DNA from: Notospermus geniculatus
Taxonomy: Eukaryota > Nemertea > Pilidiophora > Heteronemertea > Lineidae
Assembly: GCA_002633025.1 (NCBI GenBank)
Contig: NMRB01000032.1
Span: 333,932 to 397,931 of the forward strand
DNA length: 64,000 bases
Direction of reading: 5' to 3'
Both the position numbers and the translations under genes were made by a program. Of the stretch, positions 34,084 through 49,995 are shown piece after piece. Every line of letters starts with the position of its first letter. Position 1 is the first letter of the stretch. Below the pieces are notes generated by a model. It did no database searches, was not told the origin of the DNA, and was given only the letters and a program-made list of their open reading frames with translations.

Positions 34084-36830
34084 ATGTTGCCGATTTGGAG
34101 AGGTCTCCTTGGTGTCGGGTTGGCAAATATAGCACTGTTGACACATGCATCTGTACAGAGGAAGGTTCAAAATGTTTCAGGACAAGCTGAACTACCTGAT
34201 GTTGGTAAGCCTGTGGTGACTAGCCTAGGCCTATACTAGTGTAGCCGAGTCTCACTTCACTTCCTCCAAGCTCAGAGACTCACTGTCACTGACTGGTGGT
34301 GGATGCTGGGGCATTTTTGCATCCCCACCCTAATTGCTATGTTCCTGACCCTAATCCATAGCCCTAATCGACTAATCCCAACAATACCACTACTATCATT
34401 AACAACAACCCTGTGTGGTGGGGGATTATCATGATTCGGCCTAGGCCTATAATCATGGTATGATGAGTAGGCTTGTAGGTGGCTTCTCAAATTCAGTCAT
34501 TTAAAATGACTGAATTTGAGAAGCCACCTACAAGCCTACTCATCATAATAATGGCAATGTTAACATGTTTGATAATACACCTGATTATTGCAATAAGCCA
34601 TGGAGCATGAAGGAATTACTGGAGATGCCTACCGGATCTGTCATCAGCTCTGCAAGACCATCCAAGATCCAATCAACTTCATTTACTTTTTGCGTTGCAG
34701 CTATTATAGGTGCTGGTATAGGAGGGACTTCAAGTGCTTATTTCCTACGACAACTGTTTGGAAAAGATGCTAACATTGATGTTTACGAACCAGGTCATGT
34801 TGGTGGGAGGATTAAAGCAGTGGAAGTTGATGGACGATACTATGAAGCTGGGGCATCTATCATTCATGCAAAAAATCAGTACATGGTCAACTTCACCAAA
34901 ATGTTAGGTAGGCCTATGGCAATTCAAGTTATTCAATCGTGATTTCCATCATTCTTATTTCAGTGAAAGTTAATCAACCATGTCAGTGACCACTGAGGCT
35001 ACGGTATCACATCCACTTTAGCAACCAGCAGGGTTCGAATCGCGGGCCATATGGGATTAAATTATTCCTTTGCACTTCATGAGCCTGTCGCATGGGACAA
35101 TAAGCGTGGTGCCTTGTACTTGACGCCTTTGCAAGGGCAAGTAAAAGACCCATCCAAGTGAGAAACATGAGTCGCTTGAGATGGCCTCTTCCGTACTTAA
35201 CAGGGCGGTGCAGTAATGGTATGGCTTCAGCCCGGATGGACGAAATCTAATACACATACTAAAATACAAGTTTGAAGTGCAGGAGGCTTTGGTCTTTTCT
35301 AATCTAAAAAGTGTTTTCCTTCATTCAGGGCTGGAGCACAGAAAACGGGCCTCTGGACAGATCTTAGGATTATTTGATGGTAAAGAAGTGATTTTCAAAG
35401 GAAGTTCTTCAGATTTTCTCATGATGTTGAAGTTGCTTTGGCGATACGGGTTGAGTGCTGTCAGACTTCATTACTGGGTGGATAACATGCTGACACATTT
35501 CAAAAAGTAAGTATGCAGGCTGTACCACTATCAGACATTTGTTGCTGCAAGGTTTATATTGGCATGAAACCCATCAAAACCTTGGCTTTCTCCGTATTTG
35601 TTGAGAGAACCTTGGACTTTACCAGATATGCCAGGTTTGCAGTTGTGTCCTTTTAATACCTGCAGGATCTATGACCATCAAGAAGCTGGCTATGCTTTTA
35701 CTACAGTTGAGAAATTCCTTGACTCAATGTCACCAAGTTTCAAGGAATTGACTCAAAAGAGTTTGCGGCAAGCTTTGACAGAGGCTGGAATGTCCACACG
35801 CTTCATTGATGAAATTGCTATGGCGGCAATTAGAAATAACTATGGACAGACACCGGATGTACATGCATTTGTTGGTAAGTTTTTTATCTGTGCCAGTCAT
35901 TCCAGGGTTTGGAAATATTGACCTGAAATGTTGGTGACGTGAATGTATCTTAGTCTTAGTCTTAGACCAAGATTGGCATGTGCAAGGCGTGTAAGCAATG
36001 AAATGAAACTGAATACCGGCATGTACTAGGAGTTTAAACCATTTGCTTTTGCAGGCAGTGTCTCCCTTTGTGGTATTGAACCAGGTTTATGGTCAGTCGA
36101 TGGTGGAAATCAACTGGTACCACAGAAACTATTACATGAAGCTGCAGTCAACACCATCCAGTCTGAAGTTTCACAAGTGATGTTGCTACCAGGTGACAAA
36201 CCACAATACCAAGTAGTAACATCCGATAGGAAAAGAAGGACGTATGATATAGTCATAGTCGCTGCTCCACAGCATCAGTCCAGTCATGTTGAATTTTCTG
36301 GGTTTCCAAACCCGATTGCACCACTGAGTAGGTACCATCGGACTGTTTCAAATTTTGCCAGAGGAAATCAGAATAAAGTATTTTTTGGACTCCGAGAAGG
36401 GGATGTTGTTAATGAGATTACAACAACTAAAACCAGTGTTTTCTTTAACACATTTGCTCAAAATTTCCCTGTCGATTTCAATCCTAAAAATGCATATCCA
36501 AAACGCCAGGTTTGGAAATCATTTTCTCAAGTGCCATTGACTGCTCAACAAATCAATCAATTGTTCCAATCACATGATGAAGTGGTGGTCGTTGATTGGT
36601 TAGCATATCCAAGTTATGAATCGCAAGAAAAATTGCCATCTTTTGTCCTCCATGATCAATTATATTACCTAAATGCAATAGAACGTGCTGCTTCTGCTAT
36701 GGAAATGAGTGCCATTGGTGGGCGCAATGTTGCATTACTGGCATACAACCAGTGGATTGGTAAACTTGATAAAATTGATTCAGAGAAAGTGATGACAAAA
36801 TCTTCACCTAAGAAGAAAAGTGAGCTGTAA
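34084..36830 (+). CDS. PCYOX1: Prenylcysteine oxidase 1
   Basis: Exons 34084-34204, 34701-34907, 35329-35506, 35666-35874, 36055-36830; 496 residues (human 505). The enzyme is a lysosomal FAD-dependent thioether oxidase that frees cysteine and a prenyl aldehyde from prenylcysteine. The start is followed by a signal-peptide-like stretch (GLLGVGLANIALL). Exon 2 holds the FAD Rossmann fold, IIGAGIGGTSSAYFLR, DVYEPGHVGGRI and YEAGASIIHAKNQYM. Later landmarks are the SVDGGNQLVPQKLL segment typical of the family and YDIVIVAAP. The last exon codes the C-terminal half. The Lys/Ser-rich end (SSPKKKSEL) looks lineage-specific. Confidence 0.94.
34459..34547. repeat. Perfect 89-bp palindrome in PCYOX1 intron 1
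   Basis: Two 44-nt arms are exact reverse complements around a single central base (34503). The left arm starts tatgatgagtaggcttgtag and the right ends ctacaagcctactcatcata. There is no mismatch in the arms. Confidence 0.9.
34985..35245 (+). mobile_element. tRNA-derived SINE-like element in PCYOX1 intron 2
   Basis: The head ctgaggctacggtatcacat and the B-box-like ggttcgaatc (35032-35041) followed by gggccatatgggatta match the head of a second copy at 54394. No intact tRNA fold was seen. The 3' part (35090-35245) has no counterpart I can align. Confidence 0.55.
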
Positions 36831-36917
36831 AGTGGAATCAATAAGTCATTGCCACATAGGCCTATCATATTGCCAATTTTTCTTCTGTACCTTTTTGCTG
36901 AACTTGATCAGGCCACA

Positions 36918-36986
36918 AATCTTGTTCAGTTATGCACTGAAATCTTGTTCAGTTATGCACTGAAATCTTGTTCAGTTATGGACTGA
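36918..36986. repeat. 23-bp tandem repeat, three copies, after PCYOX1
   Basis: aatcttgttcagttatgcac followed by tga is repeated three times with one substitution in the last copy. It lies about 90 bp past the stop codon, in the presumed 3' UTR. Confidence 0.85.
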
Positions 36987-37994
36987 ATATATGTGTACAA
37001 GTGCCAGCGTTCAAACTTTTTATCATTCCATTCTTTTCTACATGTGAAATAGTCAACCTAGCCTGGGTCATGCATGAAGGAAACAAGAACAGAACATTTC
37101 CAATGCAGCATGTCCTTGAAAAGAATGGTGAATGGACCCTCTATTTTGTTAATGTCCTACATTGCACACATCTTTTTGTGTCCAAATCAATGACCAATTT
37201 TTTATTGTCATCGAAATGATATGCAACCCATGAGAGCAAAACAAGTCAGAATGCGCAAATAAGAAGACCCAAGATGAACCAACGGTTTGTTGATTTCAGC
37301 ATTGTGTGCCCATTGTGAAATTTAACTTTGTGAATTTCTGTAATTGTTCTCTGCTGGCATCTTGGGTCTTCTTTCTGACGCATTCAGACTCATTTTGCTG
37401 TCACAGGTCACATATCAGTACTTGAATCTTAATGTATTCAGAATGGAGCCAGTACATGTAAAATTTATATCTTCAGATGGTTAGGAATAAAAGAAATCAA
37501 CTAATTTTAAATTGGTTAGTTCATTTTGTAGGTAATAGGCTACTTGTATTCTTTATCTAGAGAAGACCTATTACACCCAATGGTTTGCACTTGACAGCGG
37601 GTGCCTTCTACGGGTAAAGTGGTCAACTGGGTTGAAAAGTTCACAGCCAGGCGATCTTGACTTCTGCAGGTCAGAAGAGTCAGAACTAAGTGATAAAACA
37701 GATTTGACCTTCCGTGTCACCCACAATGTTACCCGGTATTTGAATGGGTGAGTTCAGTAGGGCAGATAATCGAAATTATGTGCCAAATATTTACAACTTG
37801 CCTCAGCCCCTTGCTGAAGAAGTGAAATCCACACTGCTGACCCGAGAAAATAGCATTCAATTTGAAAATTGCAATGAATAAATTCCTCGGCAAGACAAGT
37901 AAATCAAACTTCACCTCTGAGAGCTCTTGAACATAGGTTTCATTCAATGGCTTGGACGGCAGAGATGTGACCAACATTTACTATCAGACTGCAG
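36987..37994. other. Convergent 3' regions of PCYOX1 and ACAA2
   Basis: No coding sequence recognised. A + strand AATAAA at 37487 could end the PCYOX1 transcript. The phrases cttgggtcttctt and aagaagacccaag (37254-37376) form an inverted repeat. Confidence 0.5.
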
Positions 37995-38000
37995 TTTATT
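37995..38000 (-). promoter_or_regulatory. Candidate poly(A) signal of ACAA2
   Basis: AATAAA on the - strand 54 nt beyond the ACAA2 stop. Confidence 0.45.
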
Positions 38001-38053
38001 CACTAATATTATTTTCCTACAGAACATCTACATCTGTGTTCCAGTGTCCAAAG

Positions 38054-42017
<3,964 letters not shown>

Positions 42018-44140
42018 CTGAAAGCAGAAGAAAAGTGTATTGTACTGTACACAATTGTACACATCTATTGTTATGTTCTGCTCGGGACCTTCTGATACTT
42101 TGGAGACTAAACAAAGAATCGATGACTATAGATTACGGAAGATTGACTTTGATTTATTATTCCTTCCACTGAGATACATGTCATCCTATCAGTCGTCGTG
42201 CCTTCCTCCTCGTATCTACTCATCACGTGACCTATGACGTCATATAGCCTAAGACCCGGATTCATGACCTTAGCGGGAAATTTAAATATACATGTACTTA
42301 GAAGTGGGTCTATGCTTTTTAAGAGATTTAACACTACATAACACTATCTTGGTCTGGGCAGTAGCTGTTGGGCACAGGCCTGGCCTGTCATGCCAGTAGG
42401 CCTATCACCATGGCCATGCAGCAGCAGCCATCACCACACAGCAGGCCCGAAAACATGGAAAAAGAAAGGTAGGTAGGCAAGTAGGCCGAGGCCGGGGGTA
42501 CAGTAAAACTGGAATTGAGTCAACTTGCTTTGGTGACGGGGGGGGGGGGGGGGGGGGGGGGGCAGGCNNNNNNNNNNNNNNNNNNNNNNNNNNNNNNNNN
42601 NNNNNNNNNNNNNNNNNNNNNNNNNNNNNNNNNNNNNNNNNNNNNNNNNNNNNNNNNNNNNNNNNNNNNNNNNNNNNNNNNNNNNNNNNNNNNNNNNNNN
42701 NNNNNNNNNNNNNNNNNNNNNNNNNNNNNNNNNNNNNNNNNNNNNNNNNNNNNNNNNNNNNNNNNNNNNNNNNNNNNNNNNNNNNNNNNNNNNNNNNNNN
42801 NNNNNNNNNNNNNNNNNNNNNNNNNNNNNNNNNNNNNNNNNNNNNNNNNNNNNNNNNNNNNNNNNNNNNNNNNNNNNNNNNNNNNNNNNNNNNNNNNNNN
42901 NNNNNNNNNNNNNNNNNNNNNNNNNNNNNNNNNNNNNNNNNNNNNNNNNNNNNNNNNNNNNNNNNNNNNNNNNNNNNNNNNNNNNNNNNNNNNNNNNNNN
43001 NNNNNNNNNNNNNNNNNNNNNNNNNNNNNNNNNNNNNNNNNNNNNNNNNNNNNNNNNNNNNNNNNNNNNNNNNNNNNNNNNNNNNNNNNNNNNNNNNNNN
43101 NNNNNNNNNNNNNNNNNNNNNNNNNNNNNNNNNNNNNNNNNNNNNNNNNNNNNNNNNNNGTAGTCTCACGCGGTCAGACTCTTACATTACCATTACAGAG
43201 TCTGACACCACTCGTGTATATTTTATGCACGGTCAATACATTGAGAGAGCTAGCCGCAGCCGCATTTACGCACTTTTTTGTCATGTGACGCTGGTCACAT
43301 GATCTGTATATTTTGCCAGCAACATCACCCATTTTCTACCCAAACACTTGTCATATGCAATGCATAAGTCATGTACCATGTGTACTTACCGTACATCACT
43401 GTACATAATACAAACAATGCTTCATATACCATATGGCAGCCATATTTGCATCATGTGACTGCTACATTATTGTCATTCATTCATAGCGCGTCGATTCGGC
43501 CTGTCGCAACGTTCTGCGACCAGTAAAGCGAGATTTCACGAGATTTGGTCGAGTGGTGTCAGTCGCTCCGCGGGAAGCTACTCCAGCGCCGCGCGTGGCG
43601 ACTGACTGAGTGAGTCTAGATGATCACTCTCATTCATGTCGTCATTTGTCATGTTTGTTTGGGGCTTCACAGTCGCACATAATTTGTAACATAGGGCCTA
43701 CTGGACTGGAGTCAAATTGTTTAAGAACTAAAGTAAATAACAACTTGAAACGGCTGCAGAGGAGAGAATAGGCCTAGCGCAATTGAGAGGGCATCACTTC
43801 ACTATACCCTATAGGCCTAGGCCTACTATCACTATCACTATCAGGCAGGCAGGCATCAGCAGATATGATCAGCATGGATGATGATGATGAGGAGGAGGAT
43901 GCGATATGGGCATACCCTGGCCTAGGCCTACCAGGCCTTTGCACAAAAATGCATGGACATGATCGATGATGGATCAGGATGATATACATTACAATACAAG
44001 GCCTAGGCCTAGGCCCTACGGCCTAGGCTATTAAACTTGTGCATGCTGCTGAAGTACGGTTTGTGCACAAATGACCCACCACACATCGGCACAGTTGACA
44101 GTAACTTGATCAATCGCTTGACTTTCGCTTTAAACTTTAA
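42018..44140. other. Divergent 5' region of ACAA2 and the syntaxin gene, including a gap
   Basis: A palindromic CRE-like word TGACGTCA is at 42235-42242, with a cacgtga E-box-like word just before it (42225). On the far side of the gap, 43490-43620 is CpG-rich and may hold the syntaxin promoter or a 5' non-coding exon. Around 43990-44030 there is ggcctaggcc low-complexity sequence. Confidence 0.45.
42568..43159. other. Assembly gap (592 N) next to poly-G
   Basis: The Ns follow a run of more than twenty G, nearly unbroken, at 42539-42562. Exon 1 of ACAA2 or 5' sequence of the syntaxin gene may be missing here. Confidence 0.97.
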
Positions 44141-44517
44141 AGGGACTAGGAAAATTTTTTCAAGCTTCGGTTATTACAAAATGCTAGTCTTTCATGATAA
44201 ATTCCCACCGTCAATTCACTTGTTCAATTAACTGTTAATTACTGGCACCCAGACAAATCAGTTATCACCACACCATGGAGCATTCAGCACGTCACTGGGA
44301 ACCTAATCAACATAATAGAGTACAAGCTCGCTCCATACAAAACATACAGCGAGAGGTTCCCAGTGACGTGGTGAATTCTCCATGGTGTGGTGATGACTGA
44401 TTTGTCTGCGTGCCAGTAATTAACAGTTAATTGAACAAGTGAATTGACGGTGGGAATTGATCATGAAAGACTAGCATTTTGTAATAACCGAAGCTTGAAA
44501 AAATTTTCCTAGTCCCT
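44141..44517. mobile_element. Long foldback MITE directly upstream of the syntaxin coding exon
   Basis: Arms of about 165 nt pair almost fully: agggactaggaaaatttttt at the left, aaaaaattttcctagtccct at the right, with caccatgg.g near the centre on both sides. Flanks are TTAA on each side (44137-44140, 44518-44521). Read with one base shifted, it is AAA|GGGACT...AGTCCC|TTT, so both a TTAA duplication and a Spy-type insertion fit. No protein encoded. Confidence 0.85.
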
Positions 44518-44561
44518 TTAAGGCTTTGTCTGTTTTATTAGGTATTCACACAGATTACAAA

Positions 44562-47109
44562 ATGAGTCGAGGGTATGGCACAGTGCGAGAGTATAGAGAC
44601 GACCCTGATTTGGTGTATCGTGATGATTATGGCAATGATCAAGGAGCTCAAGGTACTCAATCATATTTTCGGCTTTCTTCCTTATGGAGATCGATATTTC
44701 TCAACCAGTTCAGTTTAAGGGCATGATTGCAGTTGAATTGTACTCCAGTCTAACTGTAAAAAATTCATGACATTGGAACAGTTTATGGATGTCACATCAG
44801 GGATCAAAGTTCATTTTCTGAAAAAGCAGATTTTGGTCGAACAGGCCAAAAAATCAAGTCGCACACAATGCAAAATGCATTAGAACATCAATTTTTTTGG
44901 TCGCACAGAGCAAAATCCAGGTCGCATTTTAGACCAAATGGTCATGAACTTTGAACCCTGATGTTACTCTCTTCTTGTGAGATTTGTATTGAAATTGCTT
45001 TCAGACACACTGCAATTCAAGAAGGCCCTGGAAGATGTGAGCAACAAAGTCTTTCAAATAAACAGCAATGCCACAAGTCTAGAGCGCATTTTGAGACAAA
45101 TTGGTACAAGAAATGACAGTACAGACTTGCGGCACAAAATGTAAGTATCCATATTCATGTTAAGGAAGTTTTTGTGGCATATGAAATGTACTTAACAACA
45201 CCATTCCATAATAACAATTTTTTGAATGATGTAACAAATCTTTTCAGCCACGATACTGAACTAAGGACCAATGATTTGGTGGCTGATACTACTAAGATAT
45301 TCAAACAGTTGGCCCGCATTAAAGTTCCAGACAGAGTGAGTCTTTTAACTACATTGTATGCCCCAGATTTGTGTGTTAATTCATTGTTAAATGCGAAGTT
45401 TTCAGTCCTGCAATATGTGATTTGGACTGCTGTTTTATAAGCATGATAGTCATAACTCTTCACTGAGATGCACTCTTTCTGACAACATTAATTTGTCATT
45501 TTTTCCAGCAATTGAAATTACAAGTCATGAAACTTAAAGGAGATTTCCAGGAGACAGTTAGTAGATACAGCACATTACAACGGGTGAGCCCATACGGTTT
45601 ATTCACGGTATAAGCTACTTGTTTGAAAATGAGAATACTCTGGTAAACAGATGTACATGTAATCCAAGTTACAGGAGCTCTTGTCATCAAAGAATGTGAA
45701 ATAACTCCTCCAAAGTTCATGAGAGTTTTTGTAACACCTGAATTTCTTTTCCAGGATGTTGCCGAAAAAGTGAGGGCAATTCCATTACAATCCCAGCGAG
45801 CCACACCTCAGGGACCAAGTGAGCTAATTGGCTGGCAGGTGAGTGGTGAGACAAATTTAAACTTGTAGAATAAAGGACAACATTCTTCAAATAATTTCCT
45901 GTATCACCATAAGAAAATCGATTCTTTTGCAAGGCACTTTACTGTGAATACCCAGTGGAATCACCATGATCACAGTAATACGTACCAGATCTGAATTGGA
46001 AAGTCATTGGCAGTCTTGCCCCTGACAACGGTTCCAATTACACTCCTACATGTAAGAACCCTATGGGTGCTGCTTAGTCATAGGGCTCAGTGACCGTAGG
46101 CCTTGATATGCCAAGATTGTGATTGGCATGGAGGAGGTGTTTCCCAGGAGGTGTTTCCCATAGAGTTTGTACTTCAAGAACTGGGGATTCTCTCAGTTTT
46201 ACCTGCCCTTTGTTTATTTCTGTAGGATGACAGTGACCAAGCAGGTCTCATTGCTGAAGAGAATAGGCGGGCTGAGTTGCAATTACAGGACGAGATGATT
46301 GAAACAGATATTGCTGTAATCCAAGAAAGAGAAGAACAAATTCGTCAACTTGAAGGAGATATCCTAGATGTTAATGAGATATTCAAAGATTTATCTGCTT
46401 TGGTTTACGAACAGGGAGAGGTTGTAGGTAGGGTAAAATATCCAATCCTTTGGCAATGTAGAAACTTGCTGATAAATTTACGGCAGATCATATTCAGCAG
46501 AACCTCTATTCAAGGACACCTGTGGAGGCTGACAGATGCTGTCCTTAATTGAGAGGTATCCTGATTGCAGAGGTCGAAATCTCATTTCAGATTCCATTGA
46601 AGCTAATGTGGAGAGAGCCTATGACAATGTTGATGCAGGCAACCAACAATTAGGCCAGGCAGCAAAATATGCTGTAAGTCTTCAGATTGATAACTTGTTG
46701 CTCCATTCTTGTTGTTCATCATCTGAACTACAAAACCAAAGTACAATAGAATGTAATTTGGGAAATTCAGTACGAGTTTGAAATACTTTTCTGATACTGA
46801 TACATTGTTTGTTTAGCTAAAGTAGGAATGTATTGTGTCGCCACAGACAGTCCCAAAAGTGTTTGTTTAGCTAAAGTAGGAATGTGTTGTGTTGCCACAG
46901 ACAGTCCCAAAAGTTAGTCAAAATCCTTTCACTTCTGTTTTCAACAATATCAATGATATGCTGACCAGCATTCCAATACTTTCTCATTGATTCTTTTTCA
47001 GTCTTCATATAGAAAGAAACTGTGCTACTGTGGTATATTTCTGGCTGTCGTTGTGGCAATAGTCATCATCATAATTGTTGTAGAGGTTGAGAAGAACAAG
47101 AAGAAGTAA
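44562..47109 (+). CDS. STX12: Syntaxin 7/12-like endosomal Q-SNARE
   Basis: Exons 44562-44652, 45005-45140, 45248-45335, 45509-45583, 45755-45838, 46226-46427, 46591-46673, 47002-47109; 288 residues. Qa-SNAREs of this group drive fusion of early and late endosomes and lysosomes. The N-terminus has the Habc helices (FQINSNATSLERILRQIGT, then HDTELRTNDLVADTTKIFKQL). The SNARE motif runs through VIQEREEQIRQLEGDILDVNEIF, KDLSALVYEQGEVVDSIE and NVERAYDNVDAGNQQLGQAAKY, with the zero-layer Gln in YEQGE. A C-terminal anchor (CGIFLAVVVAIVIIIIVV) and a short basic tail close the protein. Human STX7 and STX12 share DILDVNQIFKDL and DSIEANVE; I cannot choose between them, and an invertebrate probably has one gene for both. 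A pyrimidine-rich acceptor at 44541 implies a spliced 5' UTR. Confidence 0.92.
46807..46914. repeat. 54-bp tandem duplication in the last syntaxin intron
   Basis: Two adjacent copies of a 54-bp unit (gtttgtttagctaaagtagg to gacagtcccaaaagt) differ at two positions. Confidence 0.9.
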
Positions 47110-47351
47110 ATGGGATGACCTAAAGAACTTATAATGTGATTCAAGAGATAATTGTTTTTCTTAAAATATTGAGATGAGAGCTGAGCGTCAAGTATATTGG
47201 GTGAATCAATGTGCAGCAAGAGGAAACTGGAGTGCGTGGAAAAAAACTGTACCGGTACTCTGAAAGAGAGTCGCCCTCTTTATCACACAAGATAATCATC
47301 GCTCTTGGAGGGAAACTGAATTGTGTGGTGTGATGTTGACTCAGATGAGTC

Positions 47352-47357
47352 AATAAA
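47352..47357 (+). promoter_or_regulatory. Candidate poly(A) signal of the syntaxin gene
   Basis: AATAAA 243 nt after the stop codon. Chosen by position. Confidence 0.45.
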
Positions 47358-49995
47358 CTGTTGAAGAATATTGTTGTGGGTGCTGTTGGGTAGATAATTT
47401 ACCCATTTGTAGGAATAAAAAAATTGTTTGTCTATGTAAGTTATTAGTCGCTACAAATTTATATTGAACTGAAAATAATGGAAACTGAATTTGCCCTTTT
47501 CACGTGTTCTGTTGTATGGACTGCGTTCATACAGATTTCTCCAATGCAAATCAAAGAATGAAAAGTTTCAGTATTTAAGATGGATCCTGTTGAAATGTTC
47601 ATCCATCTGGGACAAACTGTTTTCATAAGAACACCTTCACTTTCTCCACTAGTGCACCAACATTCATTGGATGACGTCATGACAGACAACAATCATTTTG
47701 GTACACATTTCATTGAATGGAACCAGGAATAAATAACACAGTGTTATTTATTCCTGATGGAACTAATCTATGTCATAATTTATTGCCATGTCTATTTATA
47801 TCACAGTATATTGGAACTACCGGTAATACTTCCTAATAGTATTTCCTACTCAATTAAGCACTTTGCATCTCTTCATGCGAACTGAAATTTAGTGAGATGT
47901 ACTTATTGCAATCCTAAGATTGTTTTCCAAGAAAAGGACATTCAGCATATTGTCAATTTATCTGAATAACTGCATGTACATTTGTTAAATGTTAGCTTGG
48001 CTGGAAAATGGATAATGTGAATAAATTGTACAGAAGATATGAACAGCATATTCATTCCTTTTAAGTTGAACATTTTCCCCAACCCTGTGGAACTACAAAA
48101 TTACCAGCAACAACTCCATTTTCAAGATGGATGAACACATTGAGTGGTTGGTCAGTTGCGGTCCCACAGTAATTCTACGGTATGACAAAAACTAATTTTC
48201 TGTCATCAGGGCCGTATTAAGCTTTTTGGTCCTGGGGGCAAAAGCCTCTCTTGGGGGAGGAGGGCAGTAGGCCTTTTTTGCCCAAAATCTGCATGAAAAT
48301 CAATTTTTGGGGGTTGCCCCCTAAATATGGCCATGGTCATAAAAACTGTTTTAGCAGAGGTGCCTTTAAGTCATCTCAATCAACTTCATGCCCATCAAGG
48401 ATTGAGTTGGTGGTTAGGCCTACTTCATACAGAACCAGGCACCACATCCCCATCTGTACATGAAAGTAGCACAGTCACAGGGGAAGGGAGAGAGTGGTCC
48501 AAAAACGCCCTCCCCCCCCCCCCATGAGGTCCGTCATTTTAGGTTTATTTGGTCATATGAATAAAGACTAGCAAATGCTTTTACTTCAGATTTGTACAGC
48601 ATTGCCTAGTGGATTTGTATTGCAAATTTCAATTAAAGTAAAAGCATTTGCTAGTCTTTATTCATATCGCCCATTGGTTTGCCCGACGCGTCAAGGACGC
48701 GCTCCGAATAAAACTCGTCTTCGGGGTGGTCCACGGTGTACTAGGAATCAGTCCTTGCAAGTTTATCAGGGAAAAAATTCGTCTGCTAGGCTAGTCATGC
48801 ATGCTGTTGACTGTCATCCATGTCATCTGTCATGTCCCATCTATCATGCCCATGTTTCACTTGATTCTAATGCGACAAAAGCATGAAAGCGTTGTAAGGA
48901 TCTTCAAATATATGTACTCTGATAAAACTATCTTGTAGAGCTCAAAGTTATGCAGTTAGGATTATAATGCAGGCAGCCAGGTGTGCTGCTAGTGAATCTG
49001 ATCTGGCGCCAAAAATCTGTGTCGTGTGTGCATGCGGATGCATGCATGCATGCATGCGCATGTCAACTGTAGCCTAGGCCCTAGGCCTAACTGATGATGT
49101 GTGTGACTGACTGTGCTGCTGCTGCTACATGTAGGCCTAGGCCTAAAGAGCACCAACCAAGGGCATGACACTGACATGACTGACACGTACTGACACTGAC
49201 AAGTGACCAGTGACAGTAGTCAGTAGGCGTGTCCCGCCCATGCCATGCCAAAAAACCAACTGATCATGTGGCATGTCATCACACTGGATGGATGGATGGT
49301 CATGACTCATGTCATGTCATGTCATGCGATGCATGCTAGGAGGGCTAGCCTACCTAGGCCTAGTTGTTTTGGCATGACAATGATGATGGTGGGGTGCATG
49401 GATGGGATGGGGACACGGCTGTCACGTCAGTGTCAAGCCCTACAAACATGACAAAAAGCCCCCATCCGCCGTCATCCGTGCGACTTCCGTCGACGTGGCG
49501 ACAAGCAAGAGAAATTGCAATCACCCTGCAAACACCTCCCCTCAAACATAGGCCTTACCTGGTAGGCCTGTCAAACGAAGGCTCAGAACATGATCAGTGA
49601 TGACAGACCCCACGATGCCAGGAGGGCGCCAGCTTATTTGCCTTCAGGCAATAGAGTAGAGCTGTCAACATCTCCGGATAGGCCTACTACACTAGGCCTA
49701 GCCTACTCAAAGCTTTAACATAGGTCTAGGGCCCATTTTATTTTTGCATAGATACAACTAGTGACTACATCCATCAGACAACATCCTCTGCCTTTGGTTG
49801 GTCGTTTGGACGTGAGAATGAGATGAGTCGTGATGGAAAAGAGCAAAGTTGGGAAGAATGGTGAGTTACAGATAGCTGTGCCATGGTGGATGGAGTGGAA
49901 CTGTTGCACTTAGGCTCAGGCCTAGGCCTAGGCCCCTATTTCTCTTAAAAAATTAAGTGTACTCTTGTAGGTCTGGATAGTTAGGCCTAATCAAA
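47358..49995. other. Intergenic, repeat-rich
   Basis: No gene recognised. The part at 48210-48530 (gccgtattaagctttttggt, then a poly-C run near 48512) looks repeat-derived. 49020-49360 is rich in catg words (gcatgcatgcatgcatg, catgtcatgtcatg) and ggcctaggcc. CpG rises near 49460-49500. Confidence 0.5.
48555..48667. repeat. Hairpin with perfect 32-nt arms
   Basis: Left arm 48555-48586 (atatgaataaagactagcaa...) and right arm 48636-48667 (...ttgctagtctttattcatat) pair without mismatch around a 49-nt loop. Probably a small MITE. Confidence 0.85.

Noticed and set aside
42411-42466. Possible + strand start exon (MAMQQQPSPHSRP) with a gtaggt donor
   Set aside because: No downstream exon of matching phase identified. 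The syntaxin gene has its own start, and the region is followed by the gap.
42405-43288. Long open frames across 42405-43288 on both strands
   Set aside because: They consist almost wholly of N and are gap artefacts.
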